Notes: generated from the letters alone by a model not told the origin. A DNA stretch of 64,000 nt from Myxococcales bacterium (GCA_030652255.1 JAUSAZ010000097.1:166977-230976); one strand, 5' to 3'; counted from the stretch's first letter, positions 38,501 through 46,792 are shown. Numbers and translations: made by a program.

Positions 38501-38995
38501 GCAGCGCCCGCCGGAGACCACGCCGCCGTCCGCGACCCCGCCGTCCGCCGCGCCGCCGCAGGCCTCGTCGCTGCGGCAGCCGCGCACGCAGGTGTTCGAC
38601 GCGGGGTTGCAGTACTCGCCCACCGCGCAGCTGTCGTCCGCCGCGGTGCAGCGCACGCAGCGGCCGGAGCCGCGGTCGCAGACGTTCTGGCCGAACTCGT
38701 TGTCGGAGCACTCCGCGTTGGAGATGCAGGTCGGGCGCACGTCCGCGCCCGCGTCGCCGCCGTCGGCGGGCAGCGCGCCGTCCGCGGCGTCGTCGGGCGA
38801 GCCCGCGTCGGCGGCGTCGAGCGCGGCCTCCGGCGCGTCGAAGCCACCGTCCGACGACACGTCGGACGACACGTCGGCGCGGCCTGCGTCGTCGTCGGGC
38901 CCGCCCACCACCGAGCTCCCGAGACAGCCGCCGCCCACGAGCGCCGTGATCCACACGAGGACCAGCGGGCCGAACCTTCCTTGACCTTGCATCAT
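35504..38995 (-). CDS. Large Cys-rich repeat lipoprotein with DUF2135-like C-terminus
   Basis: A 1163-residue predicted lipoprotein (signal ending G-G-G-C, Cys24) with an Asp/Ala-rich linker, Cys-paired modules and about eleven copies of a repeat near 52 residues (NGCEVDTRT ... NCGxCGxxC ... ACxxGxC ... FADCDGDAA). Two further, nearly identical 114-residue units follow (CPAGQTNCGGTC, SGTVVCSGTTTTCSA). The last 110 residues (LTWDVNGDMDLHVLPP, PENIFW) look like a DUF2135-type domain. The start is chosen at the first of two adjacent ATGs (38995). It is a paralogue of the smaller protein at 32877, sharing the repeat type but not the C-terminal domain. Expect the repeat region to vary in copy number between strains. 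Confidence 0.85.
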   Translation of the reverse strand: MMQGQGRFGPLVLVWITALVGGGCLGSSVVGGPDDDAGRADVSSDVSSDGGFDAPEAALDAADAGSPDDAADGALPADGGDAGADVRPTCISNAECSDNEFGQNVCDRGSGRCVRCTAADDSCAVGEYCNPASNTCVRGCRSDEACGGAADGGVADGGVVSGGRCNPTTRTCVDCVSDDQCATGQRCVGNVCVTGCADSTRCGPGQACCGGGCVDTQGNTANCGACGTVCATPNGAARCEMGMCRVGECTGAFRDCDSAPGNGCETNTLTDLANCGGCARVCPTPANAAPTCTAGACGFTCLEGFADCDGEAANGCEVDTRTDRVNCGRCMNACSPASGTGACAMGACTVTACDEGYGDCDGDAANGCEVDVRASTMNCGTCGTMCPAPANGSATCAMGRCGVACAAGFADCDGDAANGCEVDTRTDNTHCGGCGRPCVIANGTPGCAEGACRVGTCNEGFADCDGDAANGCETDVRSASANCGRCGNACAVAGGTAACTAGSCVVGGCATGRSDCDMNAGNGCEVDTQTSTANCGACGRACVVPNATPACRDGRCGVGTCNDGFGDCDGDPTNGCETDLRTATNNCGRCGSACFVSNGVAACRAGVCVIDRCTPGFSNCNNFYGDGCEIVTQSDVNNCATCGNVCPTPTAGSRVCVAGVCAIGACAAGTGDCDGAISNGCEVNTNTSLQNCGGCGRVCTARANAAVFCAAGACGFTCNVGFADCDGNPANGCEVDTRSNTGNCGRCGNACSSANASSVCTAGVCGIGACTAGFANCDGNAANGCEVDTRSSTANCGGCGVACTAPVGGSATCSASACVRSCPAGQTNCGGTCRATGASCTSAGTGGCAQSGTVVCSGTTTTCSAAPRTSGACASPAGGTCGAGGVCACPAGQTNCGGTCRALASDLSNCGGCGVVCTAPVGGSVACSAGACVRSCPAGQTNCGGTCRATGASCTSTGTGGCAQSGTVVCSGTTTTCSAVPRTSGACASPSGGSCDAVGNCICPAGQSNCSGTCRDLTSDNAACGACGRACGVSQACVSGVCVGQGSLRITLTWDVNGDMDLHVLPPCGTEILWSRLTACGGSLDRDDRALQGPENIFWASTFTPGRYYICPQAYTPAVANATWTLNVVRGGVTVATRTGVRGRTDGSVACNASFPGVIALDL
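36030..36612. repeat. Near-identical tandem duplication in the large Cys-rich gene
   Basis: Two copies, about 36030-36270 and 36372-36612, repeat with a period of 342 nt (114 codons, in frame) and differ at only a few bases over about 240 nt. They encode the CPAGQTNCGGTC and SGTVVCSGTTTTCSA modules. Confidence 0.85.
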
Positions 38996-39137
38996 TGATG
39001 TCCTCGTCGCGCTGGCGTCGGGCGCCGCGCGGTCGTCGGTGCGGAGACTCCGAGTGCGCACGGGCACGTTAGTGGAGTCGCGAAGCCCGAAGCAACGAGG
39101 TGGTCGTGTGGTGCCGTGTAGGCGACAGCGAGCCAGC

Positions 39138-41324
39138 TCAGGCGCTCTTGGCGACCTTCGCGGGGGCGGGCTTCGGGGCGCGCCGTGCGGCGGGGCGGCG
39201 GGCCGCGTCCGAGGAGGGGTCGATCGGGGAGGCCGAGCGGGTCTGGTTTCGCCCGTTGTGCTTGGCCGCGTAGAGGGCCTGGTCGGCGCGCTCGAAGAGC
39301 ACGCCGCGGGTGTCGCCGTCGCCGGGGAAGGCCGACACGCCCAGCGAGCAGGTCACCTTCACGGCCCCGTGCTCGCTGTGGAACACCTCCCGCTGCAGCT
39401 CCTCGCGGATGCGCTCGGCCAGCAGGAAGGTGCCCGCGGCGTCGGTCTGCTCGCACACCACGACGAACTCCTCGCCGCCGAAGCGGGCGATCACGTCGGT
39501 CTCGCGGCGGCAGCGGGTGAGCACGGCGCCGAGGCCCTTGATGACCACGTCCCCGAAGGCGTGCCCGTAGGTGTCGTTGACGGTCTTGAACTTGTCGATG
39601 TCGAGCACGATCAGCCCGAGCGTGCGCCCGAAGCGCGCGGCGGAGCGCAGCCGCTGCTCGAACTCGGTCTCGAGCGCGCGCTTGTTGAGGTGCCCGGTCA
39701 TCGGGTCGGTGGTGGCCATCTCCTCGAGGCGCCGCACCGACGCGGCGTTGGCGAGCGTCACCGAGGCGTGCGAGGCGAGCACCCCGAGCAGCTGGCGTAT
39801 GGCGTCGGGGAAGGCGCTCTTCCGCTGGGCGCAGAGGGTGAGGGTGCCGAGGGCCTTGTCGCGCGCGACGAGCGGCAGCACCAGCACCGAGGCCATGGTC
39901 TTCAGCGCGATCGCCTTGGTGAACACGAACTGGGTCTTCGGGTCGAGCTGCCCCCGGTACGGCAGCGCCACGCGCGCGCGCACCGCCGCCGCCACGAGGC
40001 CGCCGTTGTCCGCGAACTCCGTCGCCGCGAGCCCCGCGGGCGCCTCCCCGGCGACGTGCCGCACGCGGTGCCGCTCGGCGTTGGGGTCGTAGGCCGTGAA
40101 CACCAGCAGGTCGTGCGGCACGATCGCCCGCGCGGCGTTGGTGAGCGCCGCGAGGCACTGGTCTTCGGTGAGGGCCTCGCCGAGCGAGCGCGACGCCTCG
40201 AAGAGCGCGGTCATGTCGTTCTTGATGCGCTCGAGGCGCGCGAAGACCCGCTCGTTGTTGATGAGCCGCCGGGCCTGGAGCGCCACGCTCTCCAGCGTCG
40301 CCTGCTCCTCCGGGGTGAAGGGCCGGTCGTCGTCGCGGTCGGCCGCGAGCACCCCGCGGACGGCGTCGTCGTCGATCACCGGCACGCCCGCGAAGCAGCG
40401 CACGCCCGAGGGCGTGGGGTAGTACGGCAGGCCCGCGTAGTCCGGGCGCAGCGCCGCGAGCGCCACGGGGCGGCCGAGCTGCATCACGGCCCCGAGCGCG
40501 CCCGCCCCGGCGGGGATGAGCTCGGTCTGGATCGCGTCGTCCGTGGCGGCCTCGACGAGCCGGAGGTGCTGAGCCTTCGCGTCGACCCAGAGCAGCGCGC
40601 AGGTGCGCAGGTGCATCGTGCGGCGCGTGAGGTTGAGCAGCCCCACCAGCGAGGCGTGGATCTCCTCCAGGCTGCCCCGGTTGCGCGCGTCGTCGCTCGA
40701 GCGCGGGCGGGCGCCGGGCTGCGACGCGGCGGCCCCGAGGCGCAGCGAGCGGGCCGAGTCGCGCTGCCGCCGCCGCTCGTCGTGGAGCATGCTGCGGGCG
40801 TGGGCGCGCACCCGGGCGACCTCCGCGCGGGTGAGCGTGAAGTGCAGCGCCGCGCTGCCGAGCACCACCGCGAGGCGCATCGCGAGCGAGGGGACGTCGA
40901 GGGTCGCGTGGCCCGCGCGGTGGAGCGCGAGCTCGAGCAGCACCGCCGAGAGGGCCACGACCCAGGCGCGACGCGGGTGACCGAGCGCGACGGCGGCCGC
41001 GAGCACCAGCAGCGGGAGCGCGGAGAGGGGGCCCGCGAGCCCGCCGAGCGCGGCGGTGAGGGCGTAGCCGAGCGCCAGGATGAGCGCGGCGGCGCCGAGG
41101 TCGAGCGGCGGGTTCTCGCCCTCCGCCGGGGCGCGCGAGCCGGGCACGAGGCGGATGACGAGGCCCACGAGGCCGGCGCCGACGATGACGCCGTCGACCA
41201 CGGCGAAGGCGGGCGGACGCATCGCCCCGCCCGCGATGCGCGCGGCCACGGCGAGGGTGACCGCCGGGGCGGCGATGACCCGCGCGACGCGTCGCATCGA
41301 TCCGAACAGCACGACCATGTCCAA
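39138..41324 (-). CDS. Membrane GAF-GAF-GGDEF diguanylate cyclase
   Basis: A 728-residue protein: membrane helices in the first 170 residues, two GAF-like sensor regions (about 215-355 and 370-525), and a GGDEF domain. The active-site signature GGEEF is at 616-620, preceded at the correct spacing by RETD (607-610), the inhibitory I-site. So it is probably an active, feedback-controlled c-di-GMP synthase. The nucleotide-binding block LIVLDIDKFKTVNDTYGH is intact. The C-terminal 40 residues are basic and Ala/Pro-rich. It lies 77 nt downstream of the ftsB-like gene on the same strand. Signals for the GAF domains are unknown. Confidence 0.92.
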   Translation of the reverse strand: MDMVVLFGSMRRVARVIAAPAVTLAVAARIAGGAMRPPAFAVVDGVIVGAGLVGLVIRLVPGSRAPAEGENPPLDLGAAALILALGYALTAALGGLAGPLSALPLLVLAAAVALGHPRRAWVVALSAVLLELALHRAGHATLDVPSLAMRLAVVLGSAALHFTLTRAEVARVRAHARSMLHDERRRQRDSARSLRLGAAASQPGARPRSSDDARNRGSLEEIHASLVGLLNLTRRTMHLRTCALLWVDAKAQHLRLVEAATDDAIQTELIPAGAGALGAVMQLGRPVALAALRPDYAGLPYYPTPSGVRCFAGVPVIDDDAVRGVLAADRDDDRPFTPEEQATLESVALQARRLINNERVFARLERIKNDMTALFEASRSLGEALTEDQCLAALTNAARAIVPHDLLVFTAYDPNAERHRVRHVAGEAPAGLAATEFADNGGLVAAAVRARVALPYRGQLDPKTQFVFTKAIALKTMASVLVLPLVARDKALGTLTLCAQRKSAFPDAIRQLLGVLASHASVTLANAASVRRLEEMATTDPMTGHLNKRALETEFEQRLRSAARFGRTLGLIVLDIDKFKTVNDTYGHAFGDVVIKGLGAVLTRCRRETDVIARFGGEEFVVVCEQTDAAGTFLLAERIREELQREVFHSEHGAVKVTCSLGVSAFPGDGDTRGVLFERADQALYAAKHNGRNQTRSASPIDPSSDAARRPAARRAPKPAPAKVAKSA

Positions 41325-41401
41325 GCGGCGTCGCAGCCTCCCTACGGGTGGGCCGATAGCAGCCGCGGGCGCGCGGCCGCAAGAAACCCGCAGGACCCCC
41401 G

Positions 41402-41713
41402 TCAGAGGGCGCGGCCGGCGCGGGCGGGGATCTCCACGACGATCTCGTCGCGGCGCACCCAGCCGAGCTCCTCGCGGACGGCGCGCTCCCTCGCGCGCGG
41501 GTCGCGCTGGAAGGCCTCGAGCTCCGACCGCAGGCGGAGCAGGTCGCTCGCGAGGCGGTGGTTCTCCTCGAGCTGCGCCGCGAGCTGGGCTCGCAGCCGC
41601 CGGTGCCGCGGGAGGCCGTTGGCGCCGAAGATCATCGTCGGCACGCCGATCACGGTCACGATCAACAGCAGGAGCGGCAGCCCCAGGGTGAGGCGCGTGC
41701 GGAGGGCGTGCAT
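41402..41713 (-). CDS. ftsB: Septum formation initiator FtsB/DivIC-like
   Basis: A 103-residue bitopic membrane protein: one helix near residues 10-30 (TLGLPLLLLIVTVIGVPTM), then a coiled coil (RRLRAQLAAQLEENHRLASDL, to about 70), and a short C-terminal part ending in RDEIVVEIP. This is the layout of FtsB/DivIC, which joins FtsL and FtsQ in the divisome. The RREELG-type motif (AVREELGWVRRDEIVV) after the coiled coil is typical of the family. Small, with normal length. Its genomic partner in many bacteria is eno; here it sits behind astA, so the context gives no extra support. Confidence 0.82.
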   Translation of the reverse strand: MHALRTRLTLGLPLLLLIVTVIGVPTMIFGANGLPRHRRLRAQLAAQLEENHRLASDLLRLRSELEAFQRDPRARERAVREELGWVRRDEIVVEIPARAGRAL

Positions 41714-41779
41714 CGGACGGCAGGGTAGGCGGCGCCGCGCGCGGAGCAGAACTTTCCGGCGCTCAATCCGGGCTCGCGC

Positions 41780-42808
41780 TCAGTCGAGCGGGAGCACCGA
41801 GACCTCGGCGCCCTCGGCGATGCCCAGGAGGTCGAAGGCTCCGCGCGGGAGCAGCGCCGCGCCGTCGTCGTCGAAGCGCACCGCGCACGTGGTGGCGCGG
41901 AAGAAGGGCGCCTCGCGGAGGTTGGTGGCGACGAGCGCCCGCTGCCCCTCGAAGGGGTCGACCGGGCGGGCCGGGCCCCGGGCGGTGCGGCGCACGAGGA
42001 GGATCTCGTCGGTGGCCGCGCGGAAGTGCGGCCCGCCGTCGAAGGGGTCGATGCGGTTGCAGTACTGGAATCCGATGCGCCGGAGCATCTTCTCCACGCC
42101 GCGGGTCTCGCGCCCGACCTTGCCGATGACGTCCTGGGCGTCGGCGGGGAGCAGCGAGACGTACACGTCCCCGCTCGGGAAGAGCGACTTGATGAACTCC
42201 TTGTTGCGCTTGGAGAGCCGGTCGGCCTCGGAGTAGCTCATGTCGGTGAACTTCCGGCCGAGGGCCTCCCACAGGTGGCTGGTGCCGTCCGGCAGCAACG
42301 GGGGCAGCAGCTCGGCGACCACCTCGTTGCGGAAGAGCCCGCGGTGCATCGCCATGAACAGGAAGCGCACGTACGAGATCATCATCCCGACGCGCTCGGG
42401 CACCAGGCGGAACTCCGGCAGCACGATGAGCCCGCCGATCTCCGTCGGGCCCTCGTAGGAGTGCCCGAGGCGCAGCACCGTGTGCACGAAGTGCCGGTCG
42501 AGGGTCTGGCTGTATTTCTCCTCCACGATGACGTCGAGGAAGATGTACGGCGCGTCGCGGCGCCCGAGCTGCGCGAGGATCTTGCTGGTGCCGATGATCC
42601 GGTGCGCCTCGAGGTCTTCGAGGACGAACACGTACTCCCGGCGCCGCGGGTCCTTGATGGCGCCGGAGAACGAGCGCAGCGACACGTCGAGGATGTCCGC
42701 CACCGCGTCGGCGTCGTGGGGGAGGTTGACGGTGTCGAGGTGCCGCGCCAGCACCATCATCTGCGTCGCGTCGTCCGGCGTCGCCCCTCGGATCACGTAG
42801 CGGTACAT
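41780..42808 (-). CDS. astA: Arginine N-succinyltransferase
   Basis: A 342-residue enzyme of the AstA family that succinylates arginine with succinyl-CoA, the first step of the AST catabolic pathway. Family blocks include MYRYVIRGATPDD at the N-terminus, TEIGGLIVLPEFR, EALGRKFTDMSYSEAD, FIKSLFPSGDVYVSLLP and YCNRIDPFDGGPHF. Length is normal. No astB, astC, astD or astE gene is nearby, so either the rest is elsewhere or the enzyme acts on another substrate. It lies 16 nt downstream of dtd in a run also containing tsaB and a membrane protein, so it seems cotranscribed with translation-quality genes. Confidence 0.9.
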   Translation of the reverse strand: MYRYVIRGATPDDATQMMVLARHLDTVNLPHDADAVADILDVSLRSFSGAIKDPRRREYVFVLEDLEAHRIIGTSKILAQLGRRDAPYIFLDVIVEEKYSQTLDRHFVHTVLRLGHSYEGPTEIGGLIVLPEFRLVPERVGMMISYVRFLFMAMHRGLFRNEVVAELLPPLLPDGTSHLWEALGRKFTDMSYSEADRLSKRNKEFIKSLFPSGDVYVSLLPADAQDVIGKVGRETRGVEKMLRRIGFQYCNRIDPFDGGPHFRAATDEILLVRRTARGPARPVDPFEGQRALVATNLREAPFFRATTCAVRFDDDGAALLPRGAFDLLGIAEGAEVSVLPLD

Positions 42809-42824
42809 CCCAGCAACGCTCCTC

Positions 42825-43274
42825 TCAGAACACCCGCGCGCCGTCGACGAGGATGGTCACCGGCCCCTCGTTGACGCTCTCCACCAGCATCTCCGCGCGA
42901 AACACCCCTGTCTCTACCACGACCCCGCGCGCCCGCATGAGCTCCGCCACCTGGCGGTAGAGCGCCTCCGCCGCGACGGGCTCCATCGCCTTGTCGAAGG
43001 ACGGCCGCCGCCCCTTGCGCACGTCGCCGTAGAGGGTGAACTGCGACACCAGCAGCACGGCGCCGCCCACCGTCGGCAGGTCGAGGCTCATCTTGCCCGC
43101 CGCGTCCTCGAAGACCCGCAGGCCCACGAGCTTGTCGGCCATGTACCCCGCGGCCGCCTCGTCGTCCCCGGCGCCCACGCCGAGGTACACCAGCAGCCCG
43201 CGCGCGATCTCGCCCACCACCTGGCCGTCGACCCGCACGCGCGCCTCGGCCACGCGCTGCGCCACCGCCCTCAT
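42825..43274 (-). CDS. dtd: D-aminoacyl-tRNA deacylase
   Basis: A 149-residue Dtd protein that removes D-amino acids from mischarged tRNAs. Diagnostic motifs are S-Q-F-T-L-Y (77-82) and N-x-G-P-V-T (135-140), which form the Gly-cisPro chiral site; the start MRAVAQRV is typical. Normal length. It overlaps tsaB by 4 nt (ATGA), and both act on tRNA quality and modification, which fits a cotranscribed pair. Confidence 0.97.
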   Translation of the reverse strand: MRAVAQRVAEARVRVDGQVVGEIARGLLVYLGVGAGDDEAAAGYMADKLVGLRVFEDAAGKMSLDLPTVGGAVLLVSQFTLYGDVRKGRRPSFDKAMEPVAAEALYRQVAELMRARGVVVETGVFRAEMLVESVNEGPVTILVDGARVF

Positions 43275-43963
43275 CGCCCGCGGCTGCCTTGCGCCACCGC
43301 CGGGAGCTTCGCGTCGGGCGGCCGCACGTAGCTCGGCTCCATCGATCCGTCGTCGAGGGTCGCCCGGCCCGCGAGCACCTCCAGGGCCACCGCCCGCCCG
43401 GTGGGCGCGCCGAGGGCGCGGGGCCGCACGACGAAGCGCTCGGGCCGCGCCGCGGTGAGCCGGGTGACCGCGCTGGCCGTGAGGTCGCCGTGCACCACCA
43501 CGGTGTGCTCGCCCGCGGCGGCGAGGGCGCGCGCGCCGATCTCCTCCGGGCTGAGGTGCAGCAGCGGGAGCCAGTCGTCGTCGCCGAAGCCCTGCGCGAA
43601 GAGCTCGTCCCGTCGGCCGTCGATGCAGGCGAGCGCGCGCGACCCGGGCGCCACGACGCTCGCCCCGAGGGCCTGGAGCGAGCCGACGCCCCAGAGCGGG
43701 AGCCCCGTCGCGAGCTCCAGGCCGCGGATGGTCGCGAAGCCCGCGCGGAGGCCCGTGAACGAGCCCGGGCCGCGCCCGATGCCGAGGGCGTCGAGCGCGT
43801 CGAGGCCGAGGCCCGAGAGCGAGAGCGCCTGCTCGATGAGCCCGAGGAGGTGCGTGGTGTGCCCGGTGGGGAGCCGGCGGGTGACCTCCGCGAGCACGCA
43901 GCCGTCGTCGAGGACGGCGACGGAGGCGGTGGCGGTGCTGGTGTCGAGGGCGAGCAGTCGCAT
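43271..43963 (-). CDS. tsaB: tRNA threonylcarbamoyladenosine biosynthesis protein
   Basis: A 230-residue ASKHA-fold protein that partners TsaD in making the t6A modification at position 37 of ANN-decoding tRNAs. Family blocks: MRLLALDTSTATASVAV at the N-terminus, HTTHLLGLI and GRGPGSFTGLRAG. The C-terminal half is more variable, as is normal. It begins 13 nt after a large membrane-protein gene and overlaps dtd by 4 nt. Confidence 0.95.
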   Translation of the reverse strand: MRLLALDTSTATASVAVLDDGCVLAEVTRRLPTGHTTHLLGLIEQALSLSGLGLDALDALGIGRGPGSFTGLRAGFATIRGLELATGLPLWGVGSLQALGASVVAPGSRALACIDGRRDELFAQGFGDDDWLPLLHLSPEEIGARALAAAGEHTVVVHGDLTASAVTRLTAARPERFVVRPRALGAPTGRAVALEVLAGRATLDDGSMEPSYVRPPDAKLPAVAQGSRGR

Positions 43964-43976
43964 GGGCGGCGGGAGC

Positions 43977-45443
43977 CTACCGCGCCCCGCGGGGCGGATC
44001 GCTCCACGAAATCACCCGCGGGTCGGCGGCGTGCGCGGCGGCGAAGGGATGGAGCGAGGCGCGGCGGCGGCGCTGCGGGCCGTCGAGCCACGCGGCGTCG
44101 CGGAGGTCGAGCACGACGGTCGCGCCGCGGCGCAGGTCGTCTTCGAGGACGGCGGCCGGGTCGGCGGGCCACGACCAGCCTGGGCAGCGCGTGGTCCATC
44201 GGGGCGGAGGCGCGGCCCAGGCGGCGGGCCAGCGCCGGGCGATGCGGGCCGTGAGGCGGACGGCGGCGCAGGGCTGGGCCGTCACGATCACCGCGTCGGG
44301 GGGCACCGTGCGGAGCTGCGCGGGCAGCGCGGCGATGAGCTCGCGCAGCGGGCGCTGCCGGGCGTCGAGCCACAGGCCGGCGATGGGGAGCAGCGCCAGC
44401 GAGGGGAGCACCCACGCGAGCTGCGCGCCGCGGCGGGGGAGGGCGCGGTCGAGCCACGCGGCAGCCGGGAGCGTGGTCGCGACGACGAACTCCGTGAGCA
44501 GGTAGCGCGGCGAGAAGGCGATGTCCTGGTAGCGGGAGAGGGCGAGCAGCCCGAGGCTGGCGGGCACCACGAGGGGCCACCAGCGGTCGCGCGGCCGGGT
44601 CCACCAGGCCAGCGCGGCGGCGAGGGCGACGGGCGAGAGGGCGACGAGCCAGAGGGCGTAGCGGGCGGCGGACTCGCCCGCGGGGCGAAGCTCCCGGCGC
44701 TCGGCGTCCATGCCGCGCACCCAGCGAGCGATCGACGCGGGGTAGTCGGGGTTGCTCGCCCACGCGGCGAGCAGCAGCGCGCCTGCGACCAGCGTGAAGC
44801 CCGCGCCCAGGAGCAGCGCATCGCGCGCGCGCCGCCGCGGCGTCACCCCGGAGGGCAGGGCGAGGGCGGTGAGCAGGTGCAGCGCGGCCTGCTCGCGGAG
44901 GCCGAAGGCGAGGCCCACGAGCGCGCCGGTGAGCAGGGCGTTGAGGGCGGGCGAGGGCGCGCTGCCCGCGCGCACCACGAGCGCGGCGAGCACCAGCGCC
45001 GTCGCGGGGCCGTCGGTGAGCACGGCGTCGCGGGTGTGGGCGCCGGCGGGCGAGAGCGCGACGAGCAGGCCCGCGACGAGGGCGGCGCGGCGGCCGAGGC
45101 CGACGCGGTCGGCGAGCGCGGCGGCGAGGGGCGCGGCGAGGGCGGCGAGGGCGAGCCAGCCGTGGCGAAGGACGGCCTCGAGGGACCAGGGCGAGGCGCC
45201 GAGGGCCAGCGCGAGGCGCGTCGCGAGGTGCGAAGCAAGGACGAAGAGCGGTCGGCCGAGGAGGAGGCCGCCGACGCGACCCGTGAGGGCCTGCTCGACG
45301 TAGCCGAGGCTGTCCCAATACAGCGGCGCGCGCGGGCCGATCGCGAGCGACGCGGCGACGGCGATGGACCAGAGCGCGGCGTGCCGTGCGTGCGCGGAGG
45401 TTGACGCGTCGTCGGCCGCGCTGGCACGATCGGGTCGGTTCAC
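43977..45443 (-). CDS. GT-C-like polytopic membrane glycosyltransferase-like protein
   Basis: A 488-residue integral membrane protein with about ten to twelve helices. A first-loop acidic pair in PLYWDSLGYVEQAL is in the position used by GT-C glycosyltransferases (dolichyl- or polyprenyl-phosphate sugar-dependent) for catalysis, and an RYLLTEF stretch lies in the second half. It precedes tsaB by 13 nt and is probably the first gene of a five- or six-gene minus-strand operon. It is divergent from the roadblock gene, with only 21 nt between the start codons, so promoters must overlap. The function and sugar are unknown. Confidence 0.75.
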   Translation of the reverse strand: MNRPDRASAADDASTSAHARHAALWSIAVAASLAIGPRAPLYWDSLGYVEQALTGRVGGLLLGRPLFVLASHLATRLALALGASPWSLEAVLRHGWLALAALAAPLAAALADRVGLGRRAALVAGLLVALSPAGAHTRDAVLTDGPATALVLAALVVRAGSAPSPALNALLTGALVGLAFGLREQAALHLLTALALPSGVTPRRRARDALLLGAGFTLVAGALLLAAWASNPDYPASIARWVRGMDAERRELRPAGESAARYALWLVALSPVALAAALAWWTRPRDRWWPLVVPASLGLLALSRYQDIAFSPRYLLTEFVVATTLPAAAWLDRALPRRGAQLAWVLPSLALLPIAGLWLDARQRPLRELIAALPAQLRTVPPDAVIVTAQPCAAVRLTARIARRWPAAWAAPPPRWTTRCPGWSWPADPAAVLEDDLRRGATVVLDLRDAAWLDGPQRRRRASLHPFAAAHAADPRVISWSDPPRGAR

Positions 45444-45464
45444 CGGAAACGCGAGGCGGATGCG

Positions 45465-45824
45465 ATGTTCAATGAGACCCTGCGGGAGATCGTCGAGGGG
45501 ACGGAAGGCGGAGTCGCCGGGCTGCTCATGGGCTTCGACGGTATCCCCGTCGACAGCTGGACGCGAGAGGACAGCGAGCTCGACATCACCACCGTGGGCA
45601 TGGAGCTCTCAATGGTCTTGAAGGACATCCAGCGCGCGGCGGAGCAGCTCGAGGCGGGCGGCGCTCGCGAGGTGGCCATCCAGGCCGAGAAGCTCACCAC
45701 CGTGGTGCGGATGCTCAACGCCGACTACTTCGTGGCGCTTGCGCTCTCCCCCGAGGGCAACCTGGGCAAGGGGCGCTTCCTGCTCCGCATCGCCGCGCCG
45801 AAGTTCGTCGCCGCGCTGAGCTGA
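45465..45824 (+). CDS. Roadblock/LC7-domain protein (MglB-like)
   Basis: A 119-residue protein made of one roadblock/LC7 domain (LREIVEGTEGGVAGLLMGFDG, then VVRMLNADYFVALALSP). In myxobacteria the best known member, MglB, is the GTPase-activating partner of the polarity switch MglA; others work with small GTPases or ParA-like proteins. No GTPase gene is adjacent, so the partner is not visible. It sits 14 nt before aroQ, so it is probably cotranscribed with aroQ-accBC, a puzzling metabolic pairing. Confidence 0.88.
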   Translation: MFNETLREIVEGTEGGVAGLLMGFDGIPVDSWTREDSELDITTVGMELSMVLKDIQRAAEQLEAGGAREVAIQAEKLTTVVRMLNADYFVALALSPEGNLGKGRFLLRIAAPKFVAALS

Positions 45825-45838
45825 GCCCCGGAGGCCCC

Positions 45839-46315
45839 GTGTCGGCGCCCCGCTGGAGCGTGCTCGTGCTGCACGGTCCCAACCTCAACCTGCTCGGCGA
45901 GCGCGAGCCCGCCATCTACGGCGACGCCACGCTCGCCGACGTCGACGCGGCCCTGGCGCGCGAGGGCGCCGCGCTCGGCGCCGCGGTGACCTGCTTCCAG
46001 TCCAACCACGAGGGCGCGCTCATCGACCGGCTGCACGACGCCCGGCGCACCGTCGACGGCGTGGTGCTCAACGCCGGCGGGCTCACGCACACCAGCGTCG
46101 CCCTGCTCGACGCCCTGCGCGCGTGCGCGCTGCCGACGGTGGAGTGCCACCTGAGCCACCCCGCGGCGCGCGAGCCCTTCCGGCGGCGCTCGCGGGTCGC
46201 CCCGGCCTGCGTCGGCGCGGTCTCGGGCTTCGGCGTGATGAGCTACACCCTGGCCCTCCGCGGGCTGATCGCGCACCTCGACCAGCGACGCACCGACCCC
46301 GAGACCTCCCCATGA
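45839..46315 (+). CDS. aroQ: 3-dehydroquinate dehydratase, type II
   Basis: A 158-residue shikimate-pathway enzyme. The fold-specific blocks are all there: VLHGPNLNLLGEREPAIYG, where Tyr27 corresponds to the catalytic tyrosine, QSNHEGALIDRLH, NAGGLTHTSVALLDAL, and the arginine-bearing VECHLSHPAAREPFRRRS. The start is a GTG at 45839. The stop overlaps the accB start (ATGA). The C-terminal Asp/Pro tail is short. Confidence 0.97.
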   Translation: MSAPRWSVLVLHGPNLNLLGEREPAIYGDATLADVDAALAREGAALGAAVTCFQSNHEGALIDRLHDARRTVDGVVLNAGGLTHTSVALLDALRACALPTVECHLSHPAAREPFRRRSRVAPACVGAVSGFGVMSYTLALRGLIAHLDQRRTDPETSP

Positions 46316-46791
46316 ACATCGACCTGCTCCAGTTGAAGCGCCTGATGCGCGCGATGCGACGCTACGACCTCGACGAGGTGGAGCTCCGCGAGGGCGACGC
46401 CTCGGTGGTGCTACGGCGCTCGCCCCGCGGCGGGGACGTGGTCTCCGCCGTCGAGCCCGCCGCCGTCCGGCCGAGCCATTTCCCCATGGACACCGGGGCG
46501 CGCGCGGCGGCCTCCGGGGTGCCCGCGCCGGCCCCGGTCGACGCCGACCTGGTGACCGTGACGGCCCCGCTCATCGGCACCTTCTACCGGGCGGCGTCGC
46601 CGCAGTCGCGGCCCTTCGTCGAGGTCGGCACGGTGGTCCAGACGGGCTCGGTGCTCTGCATCATCGAGGCGATGAAGCTCATGAACGAGATCGAGTGCGA
46701 GGCGGCCGGCACGGTCGTCGAGGTGCTCGTGGAGAACGGGCGCGCGGTGGAGTTCGGCGAGGCGCTCTTCCGCCTCCGGCCGTCGAGGTGA
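46312..46791 (+). CDS. accB: Biotin carboxyl carrier protein of acetyl-CoA carboxylase
   Basis: A 159-residue carrier that holds the CO2 on biotin between the carboxylase and transcarboxylase parts of acetyl-CoA carboxylase. The biotinyl lysine is Lys122 in the motif E-A-M-K-L-M. The N-terminal helices (LLQLKRLMRAMRRYDLDEVEL) and a Pro/Ala linker (about 65-78) precede the biotinyl domain (about 80-159). It overlaps aroQ by 4 nt and is followed by accC one nucleotide after its stop, the usual accBC pairing. Confidence 0.96.
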   Translation: MNIDLLQLKRLMRAMRRYDLDEVELREGDASVVLRRSPRGGDVVSAVEPAAVRPSHFPMDTGARAAASGVPAPAPVDADLVTVTAPLIGTFYRAASPQSRPFVEVGTVVQTGSVLCIIEAMKLMNEIECEAAGTVVEVLVENGRAVEFGEALFRLRPSR

Positions 46792-46792
46792 C

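Noticed and set aside
32877..38995. Regularly spaced repeats as a possible CRISPR array
   Set aside because: The periodicity is that of protein modules (about 52 codons) with diverged DNA, no constant short repeat and no cas genes.
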